Positions 1 through 8,048 of a DNA stretch of 64,000 nt are shown one piece after another. The stretch's first letter is position 1, and each line of letters begins with the position of its first letter. The translations under genes and the position numbers were made by a program. The DNA is from an uncultured Bacteroidales bacterium (GTDB taxonomy: Bacteria; Bacteroidota; Bacteroidia; Bacteroidales; UBA11471). The notes beneath the pieces were generated by a model. It saw nothing but the letters and a program-made list of their open reading frames with translations. It ran no database searches and was not told the origin of the DNA. Location: positions 1-64,000 of the forward strand of contig CANQQA010000012.1 in the NCBI GenBank assembly GCA_947625885.1. Direction: 5' to 3'.

Positions 1-696
1 GTACATTTTTTCGACGGGTTCGCCTACGGCAAGTCCGCCTATGGCGTAGCCTTCGGCACCGAGCGATGCGGCGTGCGTGGCTGCCTCACGGCGCAGGTCG
101 GGATACACACACCCCTGCACAATGGGGAAAAATGTCTGCCGGTAACCGTACCGACCTTCGGTTTCGTTCATGCGCCGCCAACCGCGTTCGAGCCAACGCT
201 GCGTAAGGGAGAGCGACTTGCGGGCATAGGCATAGTCGGCATCGCCCGGCGTGCATTCGTCGAGTGCCATGATGATGTCGGCTCCGATGATGCGCTGCGT
301 ATCGACCACGTTTTCGGGAGTGAAAAGGTGTTTCGAGCCGTCGATGTGCGAACGGAACTGCACTCCCTCTTCGGTGAGCTTGCGTATGGAGGAGAGCGAA
401 AATACCTGATAACCGCCGCTGTCGGTGAGAATGGGGCGCTCCCAGCCGCTGAAACGGTGCAACCCGCCGGCACGTTCGAGTATGTCGAGACCCGGACGCA
501 GGTAGAGGTGGTAGGTGTTGCCGAGAATGATTTGCGCACCGATATCGTCGCACAACTCGCGCCGATGCACGGCTTTCACCGTACCTGCCGTACCCACCGG
601 CATGAATATGGGTGTCTCTATCATCCCGTGATCGGTCGTGATAAGTCCGGCACGGGCGCGGCTTTGCGGGTCGGTATGTTGCAGTACAAATTCCAT
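1..696 (-). CDS. tgt: Queuine tRNA-ribosyltransferase, 5' part (runs off window)
   Basis: Reading the minus strand from position 696 gives a protein beginning MEFVLQHTDPQSRARAG and continuing with TTDHGMIETPIFMPVGT, ILGNTYHLYLRPG and LTDSGGYQVFSLS, which are signatures of bacterial tRNA-guanine transglycosylase. The enzyme exchanges guanine-34 for the queuine precursor preQ1 in GUN-anticodon tRNAs in the cytoplasm. The catalytic Asp of the DSGGYQ segment is present. About 232 N-terminal residues are in the window and the C-terminal zinc-binding part lies beyond base 1, so the ORF track misses it. The ATG at 696 matches the usual family start. An in-frame GTG 18 bases upstream is possible but less typical. 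Confidence 0.95.
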   Translation of the reverse strand, partial: MEFVLQHTDPQSRARAGLITTDHGMIETPIFMPVGTAGTVKAVHRRELCDDIGAQIILGNTYHLYLRPGLDILERAGGLHRFSGWERPILTDSGGYQVFSLSSIRKLTEEGVQFRSHIDGSKHLFTPENVVDTQRIIGADIIMALDECTPGDADYAYARKSLSLTQRWLERGWRRMNETEGRYGYRQTFFPIVQGCVYPDLRREAATHAASLGAEGYAIGGLAVGEPVEKMY

Positions 697-748
697 TCGG
701 CGTAAATCGGCTGCCACGATGCGAATGCCTGTCGCGGCAATGAACGGA

Positions 749-780
749 CAAAGATAACTTTTCTCGCCGGTTGCCGCAAC
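749..780 (-). promoter_or_regulatory. Promoter of tgt
   Basis: On the minus strand TATCTTTG (749-756) fits the Bacteroidetes -7 consensus TAnnTTTG, with GTTG (777-780) 20 bases upstream in the -33 position. The predicted start lies about 49 bases before the tgt ATG. Confidence 0.6.
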
Positions 781-852
781 TTTGACGGACGAAAATCATC
801 AATCGTCCATTCGCAGCGCCGCAATGACGAACTACCGGCAAGCGTATAAAAA

Positions 853-883
853 GCCGCCCTGCCATGTGAATGGCAGGGACGGC
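853..883 (-). terminator. Terminator after first BspA-like gene
   Basis: Perfect 8-bp stem CCCTGCCA/TGGCAGGG around a six-base loop, extended by a GCCG/CGGC pairing, followed on the minus strand by TTTTTAT. It lies 75 bases past the stop of the 958-2169 gene. The same hairpin occurs after the paralogous gene. Confidence 0.8.
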
Positions 884-911
884 AAAAAAATTTTATTAAC
901 TCTTAAAATCC
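853..911. repeat. Terminator cassette, copy 1 of 2
   Basis: This segment, covering the hairpin and the tract ttattaactcttaaaatcc, recurs nearly unchanged at 2280-2339. Both copies sit directly 3' of a BspA-like LRR gene, so the duplication that produced the paralogs carried the 3' flank with it. Confidence 0.85.
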
Positions 912-957
912 CTTATTCAGTCTTTCAAAATCTCGTATTTGATCTTTACGGCAAACC

Positions 958-2169
958 TTATCGGGCGATTATCATCGTCTTGCCGTTCACGATGTAGGCA
1001 CCGTTCCGTAACGTTTTGAGGGCGGCGGCATCGTCGGCTTCGAGCACCGGCACGCCTTGCAGATTATATACCGTTATGTGTCCGTCGGCTTGCTCTTGCT
1101 GCGTTTCCGTAATAGCGGACGCTCCTATCGGCAATATCGTTCCGAACTCCTTCCACCCTTCAGCGGCTTTATACTTTTCTACCGATTCGGCAGGTACGTA
1201 AAGCGTGCAGTTGGCACAATTCACATACTCGAAAGCAAAGTAGACTTCTTCCCATTCATCTGTTATTACAATATTCACCGGTGTCGGATTACAGGCAGTT
1301 ACCGACTTCAAGTTCTCGCAACTGAAAAAAGCACTTTTGCCGATAGAGGTAACGCCCTCGCCTATCGTTACCGACTCCAAAGCCGTGCAACGGACAAAAG
1401 CATCATTGCCGATAGCGGTAACGCCATTGGGTATAGAATAAGAAGGCATTCCACCCTGTGCAAAAAATCGGAGCGTATCGTTTACGATAAGGCAACGATT
1501 ATCTTCCGATGCCCATTTCCCCTCAAATTTTTCCAAGCTCTTGCAAGCACCAAAAGCACCGTTGCCGATAGAGGTAACACTTTCGCCTATCGTTACCGAC
1601 ATCAAACTTTCGCAAGACGCAAAAGCATACTTGCCGATAACGGTAACACTATTGGGTATCGTTACCGACTCCAAGCTCTCACAAAGGGAAAAAGCTCTCT
1701 CGCCGATAGAGGTAACGCCCTCGCCTATCGTTATCGACGTCAAGCCCTCGCAACAGTCAAAAGCTCCCTCGCCGATAAAGGTAACCCTATTGGGTATCGT
1801 TAGCGACTCCAAACTTTCGCAATACGCAAAAGCATACTTGCCGATAGAGGTAACGCTTTCGGGTATCGTTATCCATTCTAATTCATATAAACCGTAAAAA
1901 GCAAAGGCACCGATAGCGGTAATTTCATCACCTATCGTTACCGAATTAATGACAGACCTATAAACAGCCCAAGGAATCTTTTCGTCATTCTTAAAATCTT
2001 CTATTGCCCCCGTACCGGAGATTTCGAGCACGCCCGTTTCGGTATCGAACGTCCAAGTAACATTGGCGCCCTCGGCACCGCATTCGCCGGAAACGATTTC
2101 GGCTTGCACCGTTGCCGCTCCGCACCATAGAAGCACGAACAGCAAATAAAATAGTAGTTTTCCTTTCAT
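958..2169 (-). CDS. BspA-like leucine-rich-repeat secreted protein (LRR_5) with Por-type tail
   Basis: 403 residues. A signal peptide (MKGKLLFYLLFVLLWCGAA, cut near VQAE) is followed by a short pre-LRR segment (GECGAEGANVTW...LEISGTGAIEDF). From about residue 65 to 300 there are Treponema-type 23-residue repeats of the pattern SVTIGEGVTSIGERAF..C..LE, interrupted near residues 205-240 by a non-repeat insert. The C-terminus (ITVYNLQGVPVLE...LRNGAYIVNGKTMI) resembles the tail used for type IX sorting or surface attachment in Bacteroidetes. Proteins of this class typically bind host or matrix proteins or other bacteria; a ligand cannot be read from sequence. It shares promoter style, signal region and tail with the neighbour at 2367-3374. 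Confidence 0.9.
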   Translation of the reverse strand: MKGKLLFYLLFVLLWCGAATVQAEIVSGECGAEGANVTWTFDTETGVLEISGTGAIEDFKNDEKIPWAVYRSVINSVTIGDEITAIGAFAFYGLYELEWITIPESVTSIGKYAFAYCESLESLTIPNRVTFIGEGAFDCCEGLTSITIGEGVTSIGERAFSLCESLESVTIPNSVTVIGKYAFASCESLMSVTIGESVTSIGNGAFGACKSLEKFEGKWASEDNRCLIVNDTLRFFAQGGMPSYSIPNGVTAIGNDAFVRCTALESVTIGEGVTSIGKSAFFSCENLKSVTACNPTPVNIVITDEWEEVYFAFEYVNCANCTLYVPAESVEKYKAAEGWKEFGTILPIGASAITETQQEQADGHITVYNLQGVPVLEADDAAALKTLRNGAYIVNGKTMIIAR

Positions 2170-2194
2170 AATCTTAGTTGATGAATTTTCACGA

Positions 2195-2226
2195 AAAAAA
2201 TAGTTTCAGAGCAAATAAATTACAAA
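2195..2226 (-). promoter_or_regulatory. Promoter of first BspA-like gene
   Basis: Minus-strand TATTTTTT (2195-2202), a near match to TAnnTTTG, with TTTG (2223-2226) 20 bases upstream. It aligns with the better-matching promoter of the neighbouring paralog. Confidence 0.55.
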
Positions 2227-2279
2227 ACTTTTCGCTCAAAATTTTTTACTTCCATTCGGTATTCGAAATAGAAAAGAAG

Positions 2280-2339
2280 TCGCCCTGCCATGTGAATGGC
2301 AGGGGCAGCAAAAAAGATTTTTATTAACTCTTAAAATCC
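2280..2339. repeat. Terminator cassette, copy 2 of 2
   Basis: Second copy of the cassette at 853-911, with a few substitutions in the outer stem and spacer. The core hairpin and the flanking ttattaactcttaaaatcc are identical. Confidence 0.85.
2283..2304 (-). terminator. Terminator after second BspA-like gene
   Basis: Perfect stem CCCTGCCA/TGGCAGGG with a TTCACA loop on the minus strand, followed by CGACTTCTTTTC. The T-run is weaker than in copy 1. Confidence 0.7.
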
Positions 2340-2366
2340 GATTCTTGTTTTGTTTTTCTGCAAGCC

Positions 2367-3374
2367 TTAACGGACGAGAATCATTTTCTTGCCGTTCACG
2401 ATGTAGGCGCCGTTCTGTAATGTTTTGAGGTCGGCGGCATCATCGGTTTCGAGTACCGGCACACCTTGCAGGTTGTACACCGTTATGAGTCCGGCTTCTG
2501 CCTGCGTTTCCGTTACTGCCGACGGGGCGTCCGGTGCATTGGGATCGAGGGTGTCCGGTACTTCAAGCTCTGCTATCGATCGTATTTTGAACCTCTTCCA
2601 CCCTTCGGCTTTTTTATACTTCTCTACCGATTCGCCCGGTACGTAAAGCAAGACTTCTCCACAATCCACGTAGTTGAATGCAAAGTCTGACTCCTCGCCC
2701 TCGCCTGTCCCTATTCCAATCGGTTCGGGGTTATAGACTACTACCGATCCCAAGTTCATGCATCCGCAAAAAGCTTCTCCTCCAATAGTGCCAACGCTTG
2801 CCGGTAGCGTTATCTCTCGCAAAGCGCAATAGTAAAAAGCCCGGTTGCCGATAACGGTAACGCCATCGGGTATCGTTATCGATGTCAAGTTCCTACACCA
2901 GTAAAAAGCATCGTCGCCGATAGATGTAACGCCCTTGCCTATCGTTACCGTTGTCAAGCTCGTACAACCGTAAAAAGTTCCTCCGCCAATAGCCCCAACT
3001 CCATCGGGTATCGTTATCGTTGTCAAGTTCGTGCATCCGGAAAATGCTATGCTACCGATAGTCGTAACACTCGCGGGTATCGTCACCGATGTCAAGTTCT
3101 TGAAATCGGAAAAAGCTCCGACAGCGATAGTGGTAACCCCTTCTGTTATCGTTACCGAAGTAATTATGTCCTCATACTCCTTATACTCCTTATACTCCCG
3201 ATCGTTCATTGCACCTGTACCGGAGATTTCGAGAGCACCGGTTTCGGTGTTGAGTTTCCAAGTAACATTAGCGCCTTTGGCACCGCATTCGCCGGAATAG
3301 ATTTCGGCTTGTACCGTTGCCGCTCCGCCCCACAAAAGCGCGGAAACGACTAAAAACAGTAAACTTTTTTTCAT
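2367..3374 (-). CDS. BspA-like leucine-rich-repeat secreted protein, paralog
   Basis: 335 residues with the same architecture as the 958-2169 product: signal peptide (MKKSLLFLVVSALLWGGAA, VQAE cleavage region), pre-LRR segment GECGAKGANVTW...ISGTGAMND, about six 23-residue LRR_5 repeats (pattern TSITIPDGVTVIGNRAF) and a nearly identical Por-type tail (ITVYNLQGVPVLETDDAA). It has fewer repeats than its neighbour but a longer linker before the tail (LDPNAPDAPSAVTETQ). A short KEYKEYE run after the pre-LRR segment is encoded by a 9-bp tandem repeat. It is probably surface-exposed and adhesive. Each paralog has its own promoter and terminator. Confidence 0.9.
   Translation of the reverse strand: MKKSLLFLVVSALLWGGAATVQAEIYSGECGAKGANVTWKLNTETGALEISGTGAMNDREYKEYKEYEDIITSVTITEGVTTIAVGAFSDFKNLTSVTIPASVTTIGSIAFSGCTNLTTITIPDGVGAIGGGTFYGCTSLTTVTIGKGVTSIGDDAFYWCRNLTSITIPDGVTVIGNRAFYYCALREITLPASVGTIGGEAFCGCMNLGSVVVYNPEPIGIGTGEGEESDFAFNYVDCGEVLLYVPGESVEKYKKAEGWKRFKIRSIAELEVPDTLDPNAPDAPSAVTETQAEAGLITVYNLQGVPVLETDDAADLKTLQNGAYIVNGKKMILVR
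3174..3200. repeat. Three-copy 9-bp tandem repeat inside LRR gene
   Basis: The unit atactcctt occurs twice exactly and a third time as atactcccg. It encodes the repeated E-Y-K residues before the first LRR. Because the unit is a multiple of three, copy-number change would alter spacing without a frameshift. Confidence 0.75.
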
Positions 3375-3478
3375 AATCTATTTTGTTGGTTATTCGTTTC
3401 TTTTTGCAAAAATAATTCGAGAATACAAATTTTCAAAACTTTTTACTGAAAAATTTTACGTTCATTCGTTCGAAAGCG
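3311..3478. repeat. Promoter plus signal-peptide segment, parent copy
   Basis: The start of the second LRR gene and its upstream region. It is duplicated with scattered substitutions immediately upstream at about 3489-3656. Confidence 0.85.
3407..3437 (-). promoter_or_regulatory. Promoter of second BspA-like gene
   Basis: Minus-strand TATTTTTG (3407-3414) is an exact TAnnTTTG match, with TTTG (3434-3437) 19 bases upstream. The predicted leader is about 30 bases. Confidence 0.75.
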
Positions 3479-3552
3479 GATTGAGACTGTATCGTTGCCG
3501 CTCCGCCCCGCAAGAGCGCGGACACGACTAAAAACAGTAAACTTTTTTTCAT
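3433..3552 (-). pseudogene. Signal-peptide stub of a lost BspA-like gene
   Basis: A 39-codon reading frame starts MKKSLLFLVVSALLRGGAAT, almost identical to the signal peptide of the 2367-3374 protein. It then runs into unrelated residues and stops within the promoter of that gene. It keeps its own promoter (3585-3614). The simplest reading is a third tandem LRR gene whose body was deleted by recombination, leaving promoter plus signal peptide; a partial upstream duplication would look the same. Confidence 0.8.
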
Positions 3553-3656
3553 AATCTATTTTGTTGGTTATTCGATTCTTTTCGCAAAAATATTTTGAAA
3601 AACGAATTTTCAAAACTTTCCGCTAAAAATTTTTGCTTTTATTCGTGAAATACTTT
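3489..3656. repeat. Promoter plus signal-peptide segment, duplicate copy
   Basis: Duplicate of 3311-3478. The signal-peptide part and the bases around the ATG are nearly identical, while the AT-rich promoter spacer has diverged more. This explains the gene-free stretch 3375-3771, together with the terminator at 3674-3702. Confidence 0.85.
3585..3614 (-). promoter_or_regulatory. Promoter of the LRR stub
   Basis: Minus-strand TATTTTTG (3585-3592) with TTTG (3611-3614) 18 bases upstream. It could also read through into the intact LRR gene downstream. Confidence 0.6.
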
Positions 3657-3673
3657 CGGGACAATTGAAAAAA

Positions 3674-3702
3674 CATCGCCCCGTCCATACGACGGGGCGA
3701 TG
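3674..3702 (-). terminator. Terminator of the heavy-metal efflux operon
   Basis: Perfect 12-bp stem CATCGCCCCGTC with a five-base loop, followed on the minus strand by TTTTTTC. It lies 70 bases past the stop of the outer-membrane factor gene. Confidence 0.9.
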
Positions 3703-3771
3703 AGAGGATTTCGGAAATTCCCGAGCGCCATTTCGAGAATGGTCGTATGGACTCAAATACGGCGCCGGCGA

Positions 3772-4950
3772 TCAGAGATTGAGGGCGTCGATTTCGGCAA
3801 TGACGGTATGGAGCTCGTGCTCGGCGGCGATGAGCTGTTCCTCGACGGCGTAGAGGGCGCCAAGCTCGGTGAGGTATTCGTCTTCGTTGAGCGAACCCAT
3901 GCGGTAGGCGTCGGCGATGTAGCGGCGCATCTCCTCCTGCCGGCGGGCAACGACGCGCAGACGCTCCACTGCCGGCAGCAATATTTCGTAGCGGGCGTAA
4001 CGCTCGCGCAAGAGGGTTTCCATGTCGGCGCGGCAGCTCTCCATGCTGCTGCGGGCGTAGTCGATTTGCGCCTTGCTGCTCTTGATTTGCCGGCGCCCGC
4101 TCCACAGGGGTATGGATATGCCGGCGATAAGACCGTTGAGTTTTTCATCGGCGGATTTTTCGAAGTGGTAGCCGACCTTGAATCCGGGCAGCGCCTCCGA
4201 ACGGCTGACGCGCAAATCGGCTTCGGCAGCCTGCTGTTCGCAAAGCAGGGCGGCGAGTTCGGGCGCACGGGCGGCATACTCCCGCATCATCGCCTCCAAC
4301 GGGGGCAGCGGCTCCTGCGCGGGAAAGAGCGTGTCGGGAAACTGCACGGGTTCGCCGCCGTTGAGACCGGCAAGGCGCTCTTCGGCGGTGCGCAGCTCCA
4401 CCGTTTTCAGGTCGAGCGCGGTGCGCACGTCTATCCACTCGGTCTCGGCGCGGTTTTTGTCGAGCACGGTCGCCTCGCCTTTTTCGCAGGCGAGGGAGAG
4501 GGCGTCGAGCAGGCGGGCGGCATGGTCGGTGCGCAGAACGAGCAAACGGCGCTCCTGCCGCAGGGCGATGATGTCGAGGCAGAGTTTTTTGCCGTCGAGC
4601 AGAAGCGACTGGCGGGCGGCATTGTATTCGTGACCCCACTGCTGCTCCTTGATGCGGGCAGCCCGCCGGCGGGCGGTGTACGCCGACGGAAAGTCGAATC
4701 CCTGCGTAACGTTGATTTCCAATACCTTATCGGGGGAATGACGCACCCACGAGCGTATGAGTTCGGCTTCGGGATTTTCGAGCGTATTTTCGCTGCGGAC
4801 TTCGGCACGGCGGGCAGCGACAAGAGTCTGCTGCGCCCGAAGCACCGGATTGTTGCGTTCGATGTCCGCAAGGACTTTTTCGATATTCTGGGCTTCCGAC
4901 ACCGACAAACCGGTGCACAGCAGCGCCACCATAAAAATTTTTTTATACAT
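3772..4950 (-). CDS. TolC/CusC-family outer-membrane factor of metal efflux system
   Basis: 392 residues with a signal peptide (MYKKIFMVALLCTGLSVSEA). The two internally repeated halves are rich in long amphipathic helices, as in TolC-family outer-membrane channels: LADIERNNPVLRAQQ opens the first half and MREYAARAPELAALL the second. It would form the exit duct for the adaptor and pump encoded just upstream. Its ATG overlaps the end of the pump gene by 8 bases, so translation is probably coupled. It is somewhat shorter than typical TolC and lies in the size range of CzcC-like proteins. Confidence 0.88.
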   Translation of the reverse strand: MYKKIFMVALLCTGLSVSEAQNIEKVLADIERNNPVLRAQQTLVAARRAEVRSENTLENPEAELIRSWVRHSPDKVLEINVTQGFDFPSAYTARRRAARIKEQQWGHEYNAARQSLLLDGKKLCLDIIALRQERRLLVLRTDHAARLLDALSLACEKGEATVLDKNRAETEWIDVRTALDLKTVELRTAEERLAGLNGGEPVQFPDTLFPAQEPLPPLEAMMREYAARAPELAALLCEQQAAEADLRVSRSEALPGFKVGYHFEKSADEKLNGLIAGISIPLWSGRRQIKSSKAQIDYARSSMESCRADMETLLRERYARYEILLPAVERLRVVARRQEEMRRYIADAYRMGSLNEDEYLTELGALYAVEEQLIAAEHELHTVIAEIDALNL

Positions 4951-7900
4951 GATTCTCTTTTTTGGTGTTCATCAACAGATAAACGGCAGGTATGACAAAT
5001 CCGTTGAGCAGCGTGGAGCTGACCAAGCCGCCCAAAATGACTTGCGCCATGGGACTTTGTATTTCGTTGCCGCTCTCGCTCCCGCCCAGTGCCAAAGGTA
5101 TCAACGCCAACGCCGACGTGAGCGATGTCATGAGTATGGGGTTGAGCCGATCGAGCGACCCCACGACAATGCTTTCGTAGAGAGGACGCCCCTCGCGGCG
5201 CAGCTGTCCGTAGTGCGACACGAGCAAAATGCCGTTGCGCACGGCTATGCCCAACAGCGAAATAAATCCGATGACAGCCGGTATGCTCACCACGCCGGAA
5301 GTGAGGGCTACCGCCACCACGCCGCCGATAAGGGCGAGCGGCAGGTTGAGCAGCACCACGCCGGCAAGCCCCGTACTCCGAAACTCGCGGAACAGCAGGA
5401 GAAATATCACCAAGAGGGCGAAGAGGGTGGCGACCGTCAGCGTGCGGGCTGCCGAGCGGCGGCTCTCGAACTGTCCGCCGTACTCGATGTAATAGCCTTC
5501 GGGCAGCTCGACTTCGCGGGCAATGGCGTGCTGTATGCCGGCTACGGCGCCGCCGAGGTCGCCGCCGGTGATGTTTGCCGACACGACGATGCGGCGGCGC
5601 ACGTTTTCACGATTTATCGTGTTCGGACCGGTGGTCGATACGACACGGGCTACCTCTCCGAGCGCTACTTTTCCGCCCGTTCCCGTGTCGATGGGCAGGT
5701 CTTTTATTTCGTCGATAGTAAGGCGCCGGCTGTCGCCCGCTTTCAGCGTGAGCGCGACTGCCACGCCGTCTTCGTAAATCTGCGAGACGGTTTCGCCTTC
5801 CAATGCGGTTTTCACCCAGCGGGCAAAGTCGGGCAGCGTGATGCCGTAGCGCGCCAGCATTTCACGGCGGGGGACGATTTGCAGCTGCGCCCGCTCCACT
5901 TGCTGCTCCACGCGAATGTCGGTGATGCCCTCGACACCGCCCATCGCCCGCTTGATTTGCTGTCCGAGCGCATACATGCGGTTGAGGTCTTCGCCGAACA
6001 GTTTGACGGCGATATTCGCCTGCGTGCCCGAGAGCATGGCGTCGATGCGGTGCGAGACGGGCTGCCCTATCTCCACGTCGATGCCCTTTATGGCGGCGAG
6101 GCGGCTGCGCACGTCCGCCAAAAATTCTTCGCGGCTGCGGTCGGCGAGCACGAAAGGCGCTTCAAGCTCCGACGAATTGACGCCGAGCGCGTGTTCGTCG
6201 AGCTCGGCACGACCGGTCTTGCGGGCGACGGTTTCGATTTCGGGGACTTCGAGCAAAACGTTTTCGACCAACCGTCCGATTTTGTCGGACTCGTCGAGTG
6301 AAATGCCGGGCAGCGTGCTGATATTGACGGTAAGCGAACCTTCATTGAACGGGGGCAGGAAGCTGCTGCCCAGCGTCGTGTAGAGTGCCAGCGCAGCCGC
6401 CGCCAACACTACGGCGCCGCCGATGACGACGCGCGGACGGCGCAGCGCACCCTGCAACGCCCGCCGGTAAATGCGTTTGAAGAAACGGGCGGTAACCGAC
6501 TCGCTGCGGTGCCGCTGCAAAACGGCGTCGGAAGTGAGCAGGCAGCTGCACAGCACGGGCGTAAGCGTTACCGCCACGACCATGGAGGCGAAAAGCGACA
6601 CGATGAACGAAATGCCTAACGGTCGCAGCATACGACCTTCCATGCCGTCGAGGAAAAAGAGCGGAATGAATGCGGCTATGGTGATGAGCGTGGCATTGAC
6701 GATAGAGGCGCGTATTTCGCGCGAAGCGTCATACACGACCCGCAGGGCGGGCTGCCGTTCGGCCGGCGGAAGCGCATAATTTTCGCGCAAGCGTTTATAG
6801 ACGTTTTCGACGTCGATGATGGCATCATCGACCAACGACCCGATGGCGATTGCCATACCGCCCAAACTCATGGTGTTGAGCGTGAAGCCCAATCCGTTGA
6901 GTGCGAGCACGGCAACCAGCAACGAGAGCGGCAGGGCGATAAGCGAAATGAGCGTTACCCGCCCGTTCATCAGGAAGAAAAAGAGTATGACGACGACGAA
7001 CAACGCCCCCTCCCACAACGAACGTCCGATGTTGTGTATCGCGCTTTCGATGAATCGGGACTGACGAAAAATGTCGGTGGAGATATGCACGTCGGGCAGG
7101 GTGCGGCGCAGGGTCTCGACCGTGCGGTCGAGCTGCTCGGTGAGTTCGAGCGTGTTGGTATCGGGCTGCTTGGTAACGGTGATGAGTACGGCAGGCACGC
7201 CCCGCTCCGAAGCGACGCCGAGCTGCGGCGAACGGCTGCCGACCATCACGTCGGCAATGTCGCCTATCGTAACGGGTGTGCCGTCGGGGGCGAGCTTCAC
7301 CACGCCGGCAGCCAGCAGGGCGGTGTCGCGCACCGCCAGCATACCGCGCACGACGTATTCGTTTCCGTATTCATAGAGCACGCCGCCCGAAGCGTTGATG
7401 TTCATGTCGCGCACGGCGGCTTCCACTTCGGCGAGCGTTACGCCGTAATGCCCCATGCGTCGGGGCGCAAGACGTATCTGATACTCTTTGATGTCGCCGC
7501 CGATGACCGTAACCTGCGCCACGCCCGCCGTAGAGAGCAGACGGGGGCGGACGGTGCGGTCGGCAACGCTGCGCAGCTCCTGCAAAGAGCGGCTGTCGGA
7601 GGTCAGTCCGATAATCATCATTTCGCCGAGTATCGACGACTGCGGTCCCAGCACTGGCTGTCCGGCCGTGGCAGGCAGCGACTCGCCGATAGCCGCCAAT
7701 TTTTCGGAAACGATTTGACGCGCTTTATAGATGTCTGTTTTCCAATTGAATTCGACCCATACGACCGAAAAACCGTTTGTCGATGAAGAGCGCACCCGAC
7801 GCACGCCGGTGGCTCCGTTGAGAGCTGTTTCGATATGGAAGGTTACCGAGTTTTCGACCTCCTCCGTCGCCATACCGGGCGCCTCCGTCATGACCACCAC

Positions 7901-8038
7901 CGTCGGAGCGTTGAGGTCGGGAAAGACGTCGATTTCCATCTGCCACGCCGTGTAGGCTCCCGCGCCGGCAAAGAGTATCGCCAAAACGATAATCAACAGC
8001 CGGTTGTGCAGCGAATAGTTTATGATTTTGTCGAGCAT
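4943..8038 (-). CDS. Heavy-metal efflux RND pump (CusA/CzcA family)
   Basis: 1031 residues, full length for the HME-RND family. It starts MLDKIINYSLHNRLLIIVLA (first membrane helix), followed by the first periplasmic loop (MEIDVFPDLNAPTVVVMTEA), a central membrane block with IGSLVDDAIIDVENVYKRLR, a second periplasmic loop (STLPGISLDESDKIGRLVE) and a C-terminal membrane block ending LNGFVIPAVYLLMNTKK. The acidic pair in the LVDDA segment lies in the helix used for proton relay in this family. The pump exports metal cations, probably from the periplasm, with the adaptor (10 bases upstream) and outer-membrane factor (overlapping). The metal cannot be decided here; Cu/Ag and Co/Zn/Cd pumps are both possible. 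Confidence 0.93.
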   Translation of the reverse strand: MLDKIINYSLHNRLLIIVLAILFAGAGAYTAWQMEIDVFPDLNAPTVVVMTEAPGMATEEVENSVTFHIETALNGATGVRRVRSSSTNGFSVVWVEFNWKTDIYKARQIVSEKLAAIGESLPATAGQPVLGPQSSILGEMMIIGLTSDSRSLQELRSVADRTVRPRLLSTAGVAQVTVIGGDIKEYQIRLAPRRMGHYGVTLAEVEAAVRDMNINASGGVLYEYGNEYVVRGMLAVRDTALLAAGVVKLAPDGTPVTIGDIADVMVGSRSPQLGVASERGVPAVLITVTKQPDTNTLELTEQLDRTVETLRRTLPDVHISTDIFRQSRFIESAIHNIGRSLWEGALFVVVILFFFLMNGRVTLISLIALPLSLLVAVLALNGLGFTLNTMSLGGMAIAIGSLVDDAIIDVENVYKRLRENYALPPAERQPALRVVYDASREIRASIVNATLITIAAFIPLFFLDGMEGRMLRPLGISFIVSLFASMVVAVTLTPVLCSCLLTSDAVLQRHRSESVTARFFKRIYRRALQGALRRPRVVIGGAVVLAAAALALYTTLGSSFLPPFNEGSLTVNISTLPGISLDESDKIGRLVENVLLEVPEIETVARKTGRAELDEHALGVNSSELEAPFVLADRSREEFLADVRSRLAAIKGIDVEIGQPVSHRIDAMLSGTQANIAVKLFGEDLNRMYALGQQIKRAMGGVEGITDIRVEQQVERAQLQIVPRREMLARYGITLPDFARWVKTALEGETVSQIYEDGVAVALTLKAGDSRRLTIDEIKDLPIDTGTGGKVALGEVARVVSTTGPNTINRENVRRRIVVSANITGGDLGGAVAGIQHAIAREVELPEGYYIEYGGQFESRRSAARTLTVATLFALLVIFLLLFREFRSTGLAGVVLLNLPLALIGGVVAVALTSGVVSIPAVIGFISLLGIAVRNGILLVSHYGQLRREGRPLYESIVVGSLDRLNPILMTSLTSALALIPLALGGSESGNEIQSPMAQVILGGLVSSTLLNGFVIPAVYLLMNTKKENHV

Positions 8039-8048
8039 GGCGGTAGAA

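Noticed and set aside
86-865. 259-aa minus-strand ORF over tgt
   Set aside because: Arg/His-rich frame-shifted reading of tgt. The correct frame has all Tgt motifs but leaves the window and is therefore missing from the track.
1240-1930. Regular ~69-bp repeats resembling a CRISPR or satellite array
   Set aside because: They are in-frame 23-residue LRR_5 repeats with variable sequence; no identical direct repeats and no cas genes.
3674-3702. Inverted repeat as end of an insertion sequence
   Set aside because: Followed by T6 directly after the efflux operon, with no transposase or target duplication; it is a terminator.
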